Assembly (NCBI GenBank): GCA_050329415.1
Contig: JBHJOS010000157.1
Coordinates: 1 to 38,939, forward strand
Direction: 5' to 3'
DNA: 38,939 bases
From: JANNOG01 sp050329415
GTDB taxonomy: Bacteria; Actinomycetota; Actinomycetes; Actinomycetales; JBBAYJ01
In this document: positions 15,112 to 22,235 of the stretch, one piece after another
How the letters are laid out: each line of letters starts with the position of its first letter
Position numbering within the stretch: position 1 is the stretch's first letter
The notes under the pieces: model-generated
What the model was told of the DNA's origin: nothing
The model's input: the letters and a program-made list of their open reading frames with translations, nothing else
Databases searched by the model: none
Translations under genes and position numbers: made by a program

Positions 15112-16560
15112 TCACTCGGTGGTGCGGGCGCGGTAGGTGGCGTGGCCCGGGCCGGGGTCCTTGGCGACGCGGCGGGTGAGGTGCAGGCCCTCGTAGGCGA
15201 ACTCGACCGCCGAAGCCGCCCGGGAACGGCTCGGCGCCTCGTCGAACCCCAGCGCGGCGCACACCATGCCGAGCCCCTCGACGGGCCCCACGGACGCCAG
15301 CAGGTCGGCCACGGTCACGTCGTCCCCGACGTCCACGTGCCTGCCGTCGGAGACCGCGGCCAGGAACCCGGAGAGGTCCCGGCCGCCGAGCCGGGAGCGG
15401 AAGGTCTCGGCGACCGAGGTCCGCAGCAGGTGGGCGAGGACCTCGTACTCGCGGCCCTCCTCGCCGGACTCGAACTCCACCTTGCCCCGCAGGGTGCCCA
15501 CGACGCCCTCGAGGTCGCCGACTCGGGCCACGGGAGCCTCCGGCTCGCCGAGCAGCGCCGCGCGCCGGTCGGCCGCGGCCGACACCGTCTCCATCGCGGC
15601 GATGGCGAACCGCGCGGAGACCCCGGAGCGTGCATCGACCGCGGGGGAGTCGCGGACGTGGCGGGTCCACCGGGCGAGGACCTCGACGAGATGGTCGGGC
15701 ACCTCGGCGGCACCGGGCCCGGCCAGGTCTGCCTCCTGCGCCATCAGCGCGGTCTCGACGGCGAGGTCCACGGGGTAGTGGGTGCGGATCTCGGCGCCGA
15801 ACCGGTCCTTGAGGGGGGTGATGATCCGGCCGCGGTTGGTGTAGTCCTCGGGGTTGGCGCTGGCCGCGAGCAGGACGTCCAGGGGCAGCCGCAGCGCGTA
15901 GCCCCGGACCTGGAGGTCCCGCTCCTCCAGCACGTTGAGCAGCGCGACCTGGATCCGCTCGGCCAGGTCCGGCAGCTCGTTGATGGCGAAGACACCCCGG
16001 TTGGTCCGGGGCAGCAGCCCGAAGTGGATGGTCTCGGGGTCGCCGAGCGAGCGGCCCTCGGCGACCTTGACCGGGTCGACGTCTCCGACCAGGTCGCCCA
16101 CCGAGGTGTCCGGGGTGGCGAGCTTCTCGCCGTACCGCTCGGACCGGTGCCGCCACGCCACGGGCGTGTCGTCGCCCAGCTCGGCCACTCGGCGGCGGGT
16201 GGCGGGCAGCACCGGGTCGAACGGGTCCTCGAAGATCTCCGACCCGGCGACGTGCGGGCTCCACTCGTCGAGCAGGCCCACCAGTGCGCGCAGCAGCCGG
16301 GTCTTGCCCTGGCCGCGCTCGCCCAGCAGGACCAGGTCGTGGCCAGCCAGCAGCGCACGTTCCAGCTCGGGCAGCACGGTGTCGTCGAAGCCGACGACCC
16401 CCGGGAACCGCTGGTGCCCCTCGCGCAGGGCCAGCAGGAGGTTCTCGCGGAGCTCGGCCTTCACGCCGCGCGGGCGGTACCCGTGGGCGCGCAGCCCGCC
16501 GAGGGTCGTCGGGAGGTCGGTCGGGGGGACCGGGATGCCGCCGTGAGGAATGCCCGTCAC
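15112..16560 (-). CDS. AAA+ ATPase of the magnesium-chelatase ChlI / MoxR-like group
   Basis: The product is 482 residues. The sequence LRAHGYRPRGVKAELRENLL precedes GFDDTVLPELERALLAGHD. Walker A is GERGQGKTR (about residues 73-81). The Walker B position reads GVFAINELPDL, with Asn in place of the usual Asp. ILLNVLEERDLQVRGY-like text (VALLNVLEERDLQVRGYALR), the sensor-1 region LAASANPEDYTNRGR and an arginine-finger region PLKDRFGAEI follow. The C-terminal half is helical, ending with DLSGFLAAVSDG and an FAYEGLHL block. It should power the adjacent VWA protein. GTG 16560 is the most compact start, although GGGGAG abuts it too closely; GTG 16611 is a plausible alternative adding 17 residues. 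The operon partner lies 139 bp downstream, past three repeats. Confidence 0.87.
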   Translation of the reverse strand: MTGIPHGGIPVPPTDLPTTLGGLRAHGYRPRGVKAELRENLLLALREGHQRFPGVVGFDDTVLPELERALLAGHDLVLLGERGQGKTRLLRALVGLLDEWSPHVAGSEIFEDPFDPVLPATRRRVAELGDDTPVAWRHRSERYGEKLATPDTSVGDLVGDVDPVKVAEGRSLGDPETIHFGLLPRTNRGVFAINELPDLAERIQVALLNVLEERDLQVRGYALRLPLDVLLAASANPEDYTNRGRIITPLKDRFGAEIRTHYPVDLAVETALMAQEADLAGPGAAEVPDHLVEVLARWTRHVRDSPAVDARSGVSARFAIAAMETVSAAADRRAALLGEPEAPVARVGDLEGVVGTLRGKVEFESGEEGREYEVLAHLLRTSVAETFRSRLGGRDLSGFLAAVSDGRHVDVGDDVTVADLLASVGPVEGLGMVCAALGFDEAPSRSRAASAVEFAYEGLHLTRRVAKDPGPGHATYRARTTE

Positions 16561-16831
16561 CTCCCCACGGTAGGCATGCCCGGTCCGGGACGCTGCGCCG
16601 GGTTCGCTCACGGCGTCACTCGAATTTCCCTCGGCGCCCCGGGTTCGTTGCGGACAGGAACAGTCCTCAGAAGTCCCTAACGTCCGGCGCATGTCAAGGA
16701 CCTCACCCCCGTCGGCACCGGCGACCGGCCCCGCGACCGATGAGTCCCGGGCGCCCGGACCGTCCGAACCCGACGTGATCTCCACCCACCAGGACCGGGC
16801 GCGTGCGCGTTCGGGTAGTACAAAGGACCGC

Positions 16832-17836
16832 GTGACTGCGACGGACAACGCGATGGAGGCGCGCGGCCTCGTCCAGACCTACGGCAAGGTGCGCGCTCTC
16901 GACGGCCTCGACCTCACGGTCGAGCGCGGCACCGTCATGGGACTGCTCGGCCCGAACGGCGCGGGCAAGACCACGACGGTGCGTGTCTTCACGACCCTGC
17001 TCAGGCCCGACTCGGGCACCGCGACGGTGGACGGGCTGGACGTCGTCCGCCACGACCGGGAGGTGCGCCGCCGGATCGGGGTGTCCGGCCAGTTCGCCGC
17101 GGTGGACGACAACCTCACCGGCTTCGAGAACCTCTCGATGGTGGGTCGGCTGTACCACCTGGGCACGCGCACGGCGCGTGAGCGTTCCCGCGAGCTGCTG
17201 GAGCGCTTCGACCTCACCGACGCAGCCGACCGGCCGGTCAAGGGATACTCCGGCGGCATGCGGCGGCGGCTGGACCTCGCCGGGGCGCTGGTCGCCAACC
17301 CGCCGATCCTCTTCCTCGACGAGCCGACGACGGGCCTGGACCCGCGCAGCCGCCTCGGCATGTGGGAGATCATCGCCGACCTGGTGCGCGGCGGCACCAC
17401 GCTGCTGCTCACCACCCAGTACCTGGAGGAGGCGGACCGCCTCGCCGACCGGATCGCCGTCGTGGACCACGGGCGCGTCATCGCGCTCGGCACCGCGGAC
17501 CAGCTCAAGGACCAGGTCGGCGGGGAACGCCTCGAGCTCGTCATCGCCCACGGCGGCGAGGTCCGGCGGGCGTGCGAGGAGCTCGGTTCCATCGCGCTCG
17601 GCACCATCGGCACCGACGAGCACACCCGCCAGGTCACCGTCCCGGTCACCGGGGGCGCCAAGATCCTCGTCGAGGCGCTGCGACGGCTGGACGCCGCCGG
17701 CATCGAGGTGCTGGACGCCGGCGTGCGGCGGCCCACCCTCGACGACGTGTTCCTCACCCTGACCGGGCGGGCGCACGCGGAGGACACCGACAGCCACGAC
17801 GCCCCGCTGGGCGGGAAGCGGAAGGTCACGTCATGA
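16832..17836 (+). CDS. DrrA-like daunorubicin-resistance-type ABC transporter ATP-binding protein
   Basis: A 334-residue ATPase with Walker A GLLGPNGAGKTTTVRVF, Q-loop VSGQFAAVDDNLTG, signature YSGGMRRRLDLAGAL, Walker B ILFLDEPTTGLDPRSR and H-loop LTTQYLEEADRLADR. The C-terminal extension with VRRPTLDDVFLTLTGR is characteristic of DrrA-type drug or lipid exporters. GTG 16832 is preferred because AAAGGA precedes it by four bases and the ATPase domain follows directly; the frame extends to ATG 16691, but that leader is Pro/Ser-rich and unlike the family. The permease gene begins within its stop codon (ATGA). The gene is divergent from the AAA+ gene across about 270 bp in which no strong operator is evident. 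The cargo is unknown. Confidence 0.93.
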   Translation: MTATDNAMEARGLVQTYGKVRALDGLDLTVERGTVMGLLGPNGAGKTTTVRVFTTLLRPDSGTATVDGLDVVRHDREVRRRIGVSGQFAAVDDNLTGFENLSMVGRLYHLGTRTARERSRELLERFDLTDAADRPVKGYSGGMRRRLDLAGALVANPPILFLDEPTTGLDPRSRLGMWEIIADLVRGGTTLLLTTQYLEEADRLADRIAVVDHGRVIALGTADQLKDQVGGERLELVIAHGGEVRRACEELGSIALGTIGTDEHTRQVTVPVTGGAKILVEALRRLDAAGIEVLDAGVRRPTLDDVFLTLTGRAHAEDTDSHDAPLGGKRKVTS

Positions 17837-18651
17837 GCGCCGTTCTGCAGGCGCTGGGCGACGGCGTGGTCGTCGCCGAGCGCAACATCATCAAGATCCG
17901 CCGGGTGCCCGACCTGCTCGTCGGGGTCACGCTCGGGCCGATCATGTTCGTCCTGCTGTTCGCCTACGTGTTCGGCGGGTCTATCCAGATTCCCGGTCTC
18001 GAGAACGGGTACCGGGAGTTCCTCATCCCCGGCATCTTCGCCCAAAGCGTGATCTTCGGGGCGACGATCACGGGGTCGGCGATGGCCCAGGACCTCAAGA
18101 GCGGGATCATCGACCGGTTCCGGTCGCTGCCGATGTCGGCGTCCGCGGTGCTCGTGGGCCGGACGACCGCCGACGTCATTGCCAACGTCATCCAGGTCGT
18201 CGTCATGTCGATCGCCGGGCTTGTCGTCGGGTGGCGGATCCGGACCAACCCACTCGATGCGTTGCTGGGGTTCCTTCTGCTCCTGCTGTTCGCCTACGCG
18301 GTCTCCTGGGTCATGGCATACGTGGGGATGATCGTTCGGTCGCCGGAGGTCTTCAATAACGCTTCGTTCATCTTGATCTTCCCCATCACCTTCATCGCCA
18401 TCACGTTCGTGCCGGCGGAGAACCTGCCCACCCCCTTGCGGATCTTCGCCGAATGGAACCCGGTGTCGGCTATCACTCAAGCGGCCCGTGAACTCTTCGG
18501 CAACGTCCCACCGCCGGGCTCGCCGATCGGTGAGCCGACGGCCTGGCCTCTGCAAAATCCCGTTCTCTACACACTCGTCTGGGTGGTGATCCTGCTCGTC
18601 GTCTTCATTCCCTTGACGATCCAGCAGTACAAGCGGGCCGTGAGTCGCTGA
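17833..18651 (+). CDS. DrrB-like ABC-2 transporter permease
   Basis: The product is 272 residues. A cytoplasmic N-terminus with VVVAERNIIKIRRVPDLLVG is followed by about six membrane helices, beginning GPIMFVLLFAYVFGG. The loop QDLKSGIIDRFRSLPMSASAVLVGRT is the conserved ABC-2 DrrB motif, followed by AYVGMIVRSPEVFNNASFI and FAEWNPVSAITQAARELF. Together with the preceding ATPase it forms an exporter of the drug/lipid type. The ATG overlaps the ATPase stop by four bases. The last third has more A+T-rich codons than the neighbours. A strong hairpin follows the stop by 5 bases. Confidence 0.93.
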   Translation: MSAVLQALGDGVVVAERNIIKIRRVPDLLVGVTLGPIMFVLLFAYVFGGSIQIPGLENGYREFLIPGIFAQSVIFGATITGSAMAQDLKSGIIDRFRSLPMSASAVLVGRTTADVIANVIQVVVMSIAGLVVGWRIRTNPLDALLGFLLLLLFAYAVSWVMAYVGMIVRSPEVFNNASFILIFPITFIAITFVPAENLPTPLRIFAEWNPVSAITQAARELFGNVPPPGSPIGEPTAWPLQNPVLYTLVWVVILLVVFIPLTIQQYKRAVSR

Positions 18652-18656
18652 GCGAC

Positions 18657-18698
18657 GAGGGCGGGAGCTACGTCGAATTTCGGCGAGCTCCCGCCCTC
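18657..18698. terminator. Strong hairpin after the drrAB-like operon
   Basis: GAGGGCGGGAGCT (18657-18669) and AGCTCCCGCCCTC (18686-18698) form a perfect 13-bp stem with a 16-base loop, 5 bases after the permease stop and between convergent genes. It can serve both strands. No T-run follows, as is common in actinobacteria. Confidence 0.8.
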
Positions 18699-18746
18699 CC
18701 CGGTGAAGCTCAAGAAATCCGATCGAGGTGATGATGGCTCGGATCC

Positions 18747-19058
18747 CTACAGGGGCCTCTCGCGTCCACAGACCTTCGTGACGGCTCCGTAGGGGAACGG
18801 TCCTTGGATCGAGTAGTAGCCCACGAGGTAGTCGTGGTAGGTGGTGACGGTTGTGGCCGACGTCCGCACCTTGTACGCCCTCTGGAAAGAGAAGTAGGTG
18901 GGATAGCCGTCGTGCCACTCGGCGAAGTTGTTCTTGGCGCATGAGTTGGGTACCGGAAGAGCGGCCTGCGCTGCCGTGGCGTTCGTGACGGCCAGGCTCA
19001 GGCCCAGGCCGAGCGCGGCGACACTCGAAACCGCAATGCGGCGTAGCTTGCGGGACAT
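18747..19058 (-). CDS. Small secreted protein of unknown function
   Basis: A 103-residue precursor. A Sec signal peptide is clear: basic MSRKLRR, a hydrophobic core at about 8-24, and a likely cleavage after AQA at residue 32. The mature part is about 71 residues and rich in Tyr, Phe and Thr, with segments EWHDGYPTYFSFQRAYKV and TYHDYLVGYYSIQGPFPYG. It has exactly two cysteines (C40 and C97), which could form one disulfide. A near-ideal AGGAGGA site precedes the ATG at 19058. Base composition is visibly less G+C-rich than in neighbouring genes, suggesting recent acquisition. I do not recognise the family; enzyme, inhibitor and structural roles are all open. Confidence 0.8.
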   Translation of the reverse strand: MSRKLRRIAVSSVAALGLGLSLAVTNATAAQAALPVPNSCAKNNFAEWHDGYPTYFSFQRAYKVRTSATTVTTYHDYLVGYYSIQGPFPYGAVTKVCGRERPL

Positions 19059-19589
19059 GACGAATCCTCCTGAGGGAAGTGAGAGATCAGCGTCGTAGGA
19101 GCCCTGGTACCTGGGTGCCGAGATATCGGGTGCGACTGTTCCTCTGGTGCGACGTCAGAAATGACGGTAAATTGGATGAAGAAGCAAGTCAATGATTTCG
19201 ACTTACGAATTGCCCGCATGGTCGAAGCCTTGCGCCCAGTCGAGCAATGTCAACATGGAAGATCAGCAAGTGTACGCCCCGTATTGCCAGGCGGCCGTGC
19301 CTCGATGCCGCAGCGTCGTCCGCGTGCGGAATGCCTGGTCAGAGTGCGTTCTGGGCCGGGATCGATGCGTCCACCGAGGGTCAACCAGAGGATGCTGTAC
19401 GTCGCGTGGAGGGGGCTGCCCTGGAGGACGTCCAACCCACACCTGTGCGGGCACCCGGGCGCGGCGGACGGTCCACGGGGCGATCGAAGTCCTCGGTGCA
19501 CGTCACCACTCCCGCCGACCCAAGCAGCTCCGCTGGCCGACCTGGCCGTACAAGTCCCGGCGCAGCCCCGAGGCGCAGATGCCCGCAAC
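19059..19589. other. Gene-poor stretch of about 530 bp
   Basis: Between the secreted-protein gene and greA there is no frame with a good start, ribosome site and protein-like composition on either strand. The first 200 bases are A+T-richer and should hold the promoter of the leftward secreted-protein gene. Weak frames here contain Arg/Pro/Cys-rich text typical of non-coding G+C-rich DNA. I saw no tRNA, repeat array or clear mobile-element end. Confidence 0.6.
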
Positions 19590-20078
19590 TCAGCCCGTGA
19601 AGGGCTCCGCCGCCTTGACCACCACGGCGATCTCGCGACCGTTGGGCGCGGTGTACGACGTCTCCTCGCCCACCCGGCAGCCGACGACGGCCGCGCCGAG
19701 CGGTGACTTCTCGCTGACGACCTGCAGGTCCGACCCGGTCGCGATCTCGCGGCTGCCGAGCAGGAAGCGCTCGGCCTCGCCGGCGACGTCCGCGGTCACG
19801 ACCATGCCCGGGTGCACGCTGCCGTCCGCCGCCGCGGCCTCGCCGACGGTCGCGGTGGCGAGCATCTCGGCGAGCTGGCGGATGCGGGCCTCCTGCTTGC
19901 CCTGCTCCTCCTTGGCGGCGTGGTAGCCGCCGTTCTCCTTGAGGTCACCCTCCTCGCGCGCTGCCTCGATCTTCTTCGCGATCTCGACCCGCCCTGGACC
20001 GGCCAAGTGGTCGTGCTCGGCCTTGAGGCGGTCGTAGGCCTCCTGGGTGAGCCAGGTGACTCGTGAAGTCTCTGTCAC
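19590..20078 (-). CDS. greA: Transcription elongation factor GreA
   Basis: The product is 162 residues, the normal GreA length. The N-terminal coiled coil spans about residues 8-78, with WLTQEAYDRLKAEHDHLAG and REEGDLKENGGYHAAKEEQG, the latter being the acidic tip region that enters the RNA polymerase secondary channel. The C-terminal FKBP-like domain contains LGSREI, SEKSPLGAAVVGCRVGEETSY and the GREIAVVV strand. GreA rescues back-tracked RNA polymerase by stimulating transcript cleavage. The GTG at 20078 is supported by GGAG 7 bases upstream; longer frames upstream lack family similarity. It lies downstream of the DUF4307 gene and opposite mca, the same order as Rv1080c-Rv1082 in M. tuberculosis. 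Confidence 0.96.
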   Translation of the reverse strand: MTETSRVTWLTQEAYDRLKAEHDHLAGPGRVEIAKKIEAAREEGDLKENGGYHAAKEEQGKQEARIRQLAEMLATATVGEAAAADGSVHPGMVVTADVAGEAERFLLGSREIATGSDLQVVSEKSPLGAAVVGCRVGEETSYTAPNGREIAVVVKAAEPFTG

Positions 20079-20229
20079 CGTCGTCTCCGTTCGGGTGTGG
20101 GTGGTCGACGCCTGCGGGAGTATCGGGTCGAGATGGAGGCGGATCCGGGGCCGGGTCGCATGCCGCCATCCGCATCGACGGGCGGCCACGGCAGGGAGCC
20201 GTTGCGCCCCAGGGCGTGCGGGCGAGGGG

Positions 20230-20691
20230 TCAGGATAGTGCGTCGGGCAGCACGACGCACGTCCGCACGCCGGCGTTCGCGCCCGGCGCGATCGTCCGCA
20301 CGGTCGTCGTCACCCGCAGGTCACCACCGGGGGGCAGCGGCCCGAGGTCGACCTCGCGCTGCCCGACGTCGGCGAAGTCGTCGGCCGTCGCCCTGACCAG
20401 GCAGCGGACCCGGTCCCCCGATCGGCCGTACACCTCGAAGGTCACCTCGACCCGCTCGGGGCCCGTCACCTCGAACGTCACCGTCTGCCACCGCACGTCC
20501 CGATCGAGGACCGCGCTCGCGAACCACGCGAGCGCGGTGAGGAGGACGAGCGTCGCGGCGGCGGCCACCGCCACGAGGCCGCGGCGCCCGCTGCCCGGGC
20601 CACGCCGGCGGGTGTACCGGGCCGCGACATCGTCGTCGACCGCAGCGGGGGCGGCGGACGACCTCGCCGCTGCCGGGTGCTGATCGGTCAC
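20230..20691 (-). CDS. DUF4307-family membrane protein
   Basis: The product is 153 residues. A cytoplasmic N-terminal tail of about 38 residues (AARYTRRRGPGSGRRG) precedes one membrane helix at about 39-62 (LVAVAAAATLVLLTALAWFASAV). An extracytoplasmic beta-rich domain of about 90 residues has VRWQTVTFEVTGPERVEVTF, RVRCLVRATADDFADVGQREV and two cysteines. This is the architecture of DUF4307 proteins, encoded beside mca and greA in many mycothiol-producing actinobacteria (Rv1081c in M. tuberculosis). The function is unknown; genomic association with mycothiol metabolism is established, but a mechanistic link is inference. It is divergent from mca across a region with a long inverted repeat. 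Confidence 0.9.
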   Translation of the reverse strand: MTDQHPAAARSSAAPAAVDDDVAARYTRRRGPGSGRRGLVAVAAAATLVLLTALAWFASAVLDRDVRWQTVTFEVTGPERVEVTFEVYGRSGDRVRCLVRATADDFADVGQREVDLGPLPPGGDLRVTTTVRTIAPGANAGVRTCVVLPDALS

Positions 20692-20749
20692 GACCCCAGG
20701 ATGCCGTTCCTCCCCCGCGTCCGGGGCACGAGGGGTCGTGCGACGGGAA

Positions 20750-20811
20750 GATCCAACTCATGCGGGACGAGGCTCGCGGTGCCGGGAACCCGCAGACGCA
20801 TGAGTTGGATC
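20750..20811. repeat. Perfect 15-bp inverted repeat with 32-base loop
   Basis: GATCCAACTCATGCG at 20750-20764 is exactly reverse-complemented at 20797-20811. It lies between the divergent DUF4307 and mca genes, with its right arm 68 bases before the mca start. It may be a REP-like palindromic element or a regulatory hairpin. Confidence 0.85.
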
Positions 20812-20879
20812 ATGATCGGAAGTGTCGCGACCCCTCCGGGCGCCGGGTGGCGAACCCGCGTCGGACGGTCCGCGTCACA

Positions 20880-21821
20880 ATGTCGGCCGTGAGCACCCCA
20901 TCCCGCGCCGCCGTGGCGGCTGCCGGCGGCCCACTGCGGCTGATGGCCGTCCATGCGCATCCCGACGACGAGGCCAGCAAGGGCGCCGCCACGGTGGCCC
21001 GGTACGTGTCCGAGGGCGTCGAGGTGCTCGTCGCCACGTGCACCGGCGGCGAGCGCGGCGACATCCTCAATCCGAGGCTGCGCGAGGACGAGGCGACCCT
21101 GCGCGACCTGGCCGCGGTGCGCCGGCGCGAGATGGCCGAGGCCGCTCGGATCCTCGGCGTCCGTCACGAGTGGCTGGGGTTCGTCGACTCGGGCCTGCCG
21201 GAGGGGGACCCGCTGCCGCCACTGCCCGAGGGCTCGTTCGCGACCCTGCCGCTCGAGGTCGCCGCCGCCCCGCTGGTCGACCTGGTCCGCCGGTTCCGCC
21301 CGCACGTCATGACGACCTACGACGAGAACGGCGGCTACCCCCATCCCGACCACATCATGACCCACCGGGTCAGCGTCGAGGCGTTCGAGGCCGCCGCCGA
21401 CCCGGACCGGTACCCGGGCCCGGACGGCGGCCCCGCGCCGTGGCAGCCCCTGAAGCTCTACTACCACTCGACCTTCTCCCGGACGAAGGTCGTCGCCTAT
21501 CACGAGGCACTGCTGGCCGCCGGGCGCGAGTCGCCCTTCGGCGAGTGGCTGCAGGCCCGCGAGGAGTGGCCCGAGCGGACCGTCACCACGAGGGTGACCT
21601 GCGCCGACTGGTTCGACGTCGCCGACCGGGCGCTGCTCGCCCACGCGACCCAGGTCGACCCCGACGGCATGTGGTTCGCCCTCGGACTGGCCGAGCGCCA
21701 GGACCTGTGGCCCACCGAGGACTACGAGCTGGCCCGCTCGCTGGTGGGGGACGTCCGGCCCGCCGAGCCGGAGGACGACCTCTTCGCCGGAGTCCGCCAG
21801 TCCGCGACCGCGAACCGTTGA
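20880..21821 (+). CDS. mca: Mycothiol S-conjugate amidase Mca
   Basis: A 313-residue LmbE/PIG-L-family zinc amidase. The metal motif HAHPDDEASKG is at residues 25-35, and a second cluster GGYPHPDHIMTHRV at about 152-165 supplies the remaining ligand. TCTGGERGDILNPRL, RRREMAEAARILGVRHEWLGFVDSGLP and TFSRTKVVAYHEALL are typical of Mca rather than the shorter MshB. Mca hydrolyses mycothiol adducts of electrophiles and antibiotics, releasing a mercapturic acid for export and GlcN-inositol for recycling. The ATG at 20880 is chosen since the frame upstream crosses the inverted repeat; a GTG six residues later in the same frame (AVSTPS) is possible. Presence of this gene implies a mycothiol producer. 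Confidence 0.96.
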   Translation: MSAVSTPSRAAVAAAGGPLRLMAVHAHPDDEASKGAATVARYVSEGVEVLVATCTGGERGDILNPRLREDEATLRDLAAVRRREMAEAARILGVRHEWLGFVDSGLPEGDPLPPLPEGSFATLPLEVAAAPLVDLVRRFRPHVMTTYDENGGYPHPDHIMTHRVSVEAFEAAADPDRYPGPDGGPAPWQPLKLYYHSTFSRTKVVAYHEALLAAGRESPFGEWLQAREEWPERTVTTRVTCADWFDVADRALLAHATQVDPDGMWFALGLAERQDLWPTEDYELARSLVGDVRPAEPEDDLFAGVRQSATANR

Positions 21822-21831
21822 GGGAGGTTCG

Positions 21832-22158
21832 GTGACGGTCACCACCACCACGAGCACCACCACGCTCGCCCAGCCGACGCCGGGCACCGACCCGGGCCGT
21901 CCCCCGGACGAGTTGATCGGTCCCGGCATCGCCGGGTTCGTCGCGATCTTCCTGCTGGCCGTGGCCGTGATCCTGCTCATCCGCGACATGAACCGGCGGG
22001 TGCAGCGGCTGCGCCACGGGCGGGCCGCCCGAGGCGACTCCGGCGACTCCCTCGACCCGGCGGGCGACCAGGCGGACGACCAGGCGGACGACCAGGCGGA
22101 TGACAAGGCGGGTGACCCGCCGACCGATCAGAGCGCCGGCCCGGCGGACAGGTCGTGA
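21832..22158 (+). CDS. Small single-pass membrane protein (Rv1083-like)
   Basis: The product is 108 residues. A Thr-rich N-terminus (MTVTTTTSTTTLAQP) and PPDELIGPGIAGFV lead into one membrane helix at about 33-51, followed by RDMNRRVQRLRHGRAARG, a positively charged cytoplasmic anchor. The C-terminal tail is acidic and carries the repeated Gln-Ala-Asp-Asp unit. The position directly after mca, 10 bases apart, matches Rv1083 in M. tuberculosis. The GTG at 21832 has GGGAGG in the gap. The function is unknown; co-expression with mca is likely. Confidence 0.88.
   Translation: MTVTTTTSTTTLAQPTPGTDPGRPPDELIGPGIAGFVAIFLLAVAVILLIRDMNRRVQRLRHGRAARGDSGDSLDPAGDQADDQADDQADDKAGDPPTDQSAGPADRS
22066..22112 (+). 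repeat. 12-bp tandem repeat in the acidic tail of the small membrane protein
   Basis: About four imperfect 12-bp units (GACCAGGCGGAC-like) encode Asp-Gln-Ala-Asp repeats in the C-terminal tail. Copy-number change would keep the frame. Confidence 0.75.
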
Positions 22159-22235
22159 CGAGCTGCGCGACACGCTCGTTAGGGACCTGACGGACTCCCG
22201 GCCGAGGTCGGCGGCGCTCCTGCCAGGATGCCGCG

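Noticed and set aside
16691..16831. N-terminal extension of the DrrA-like ATPase from ATG 16691
   Set aside because: No family similarity and low-complexity content; GTG 16832 has its own ribosome site.
19161..19706. Plus-strand frame in the gene-poor stretch before and into greA
   Set aside because: No ribosome site, Arg/Pro/Cys-rich text, and it runs antisense into greA.
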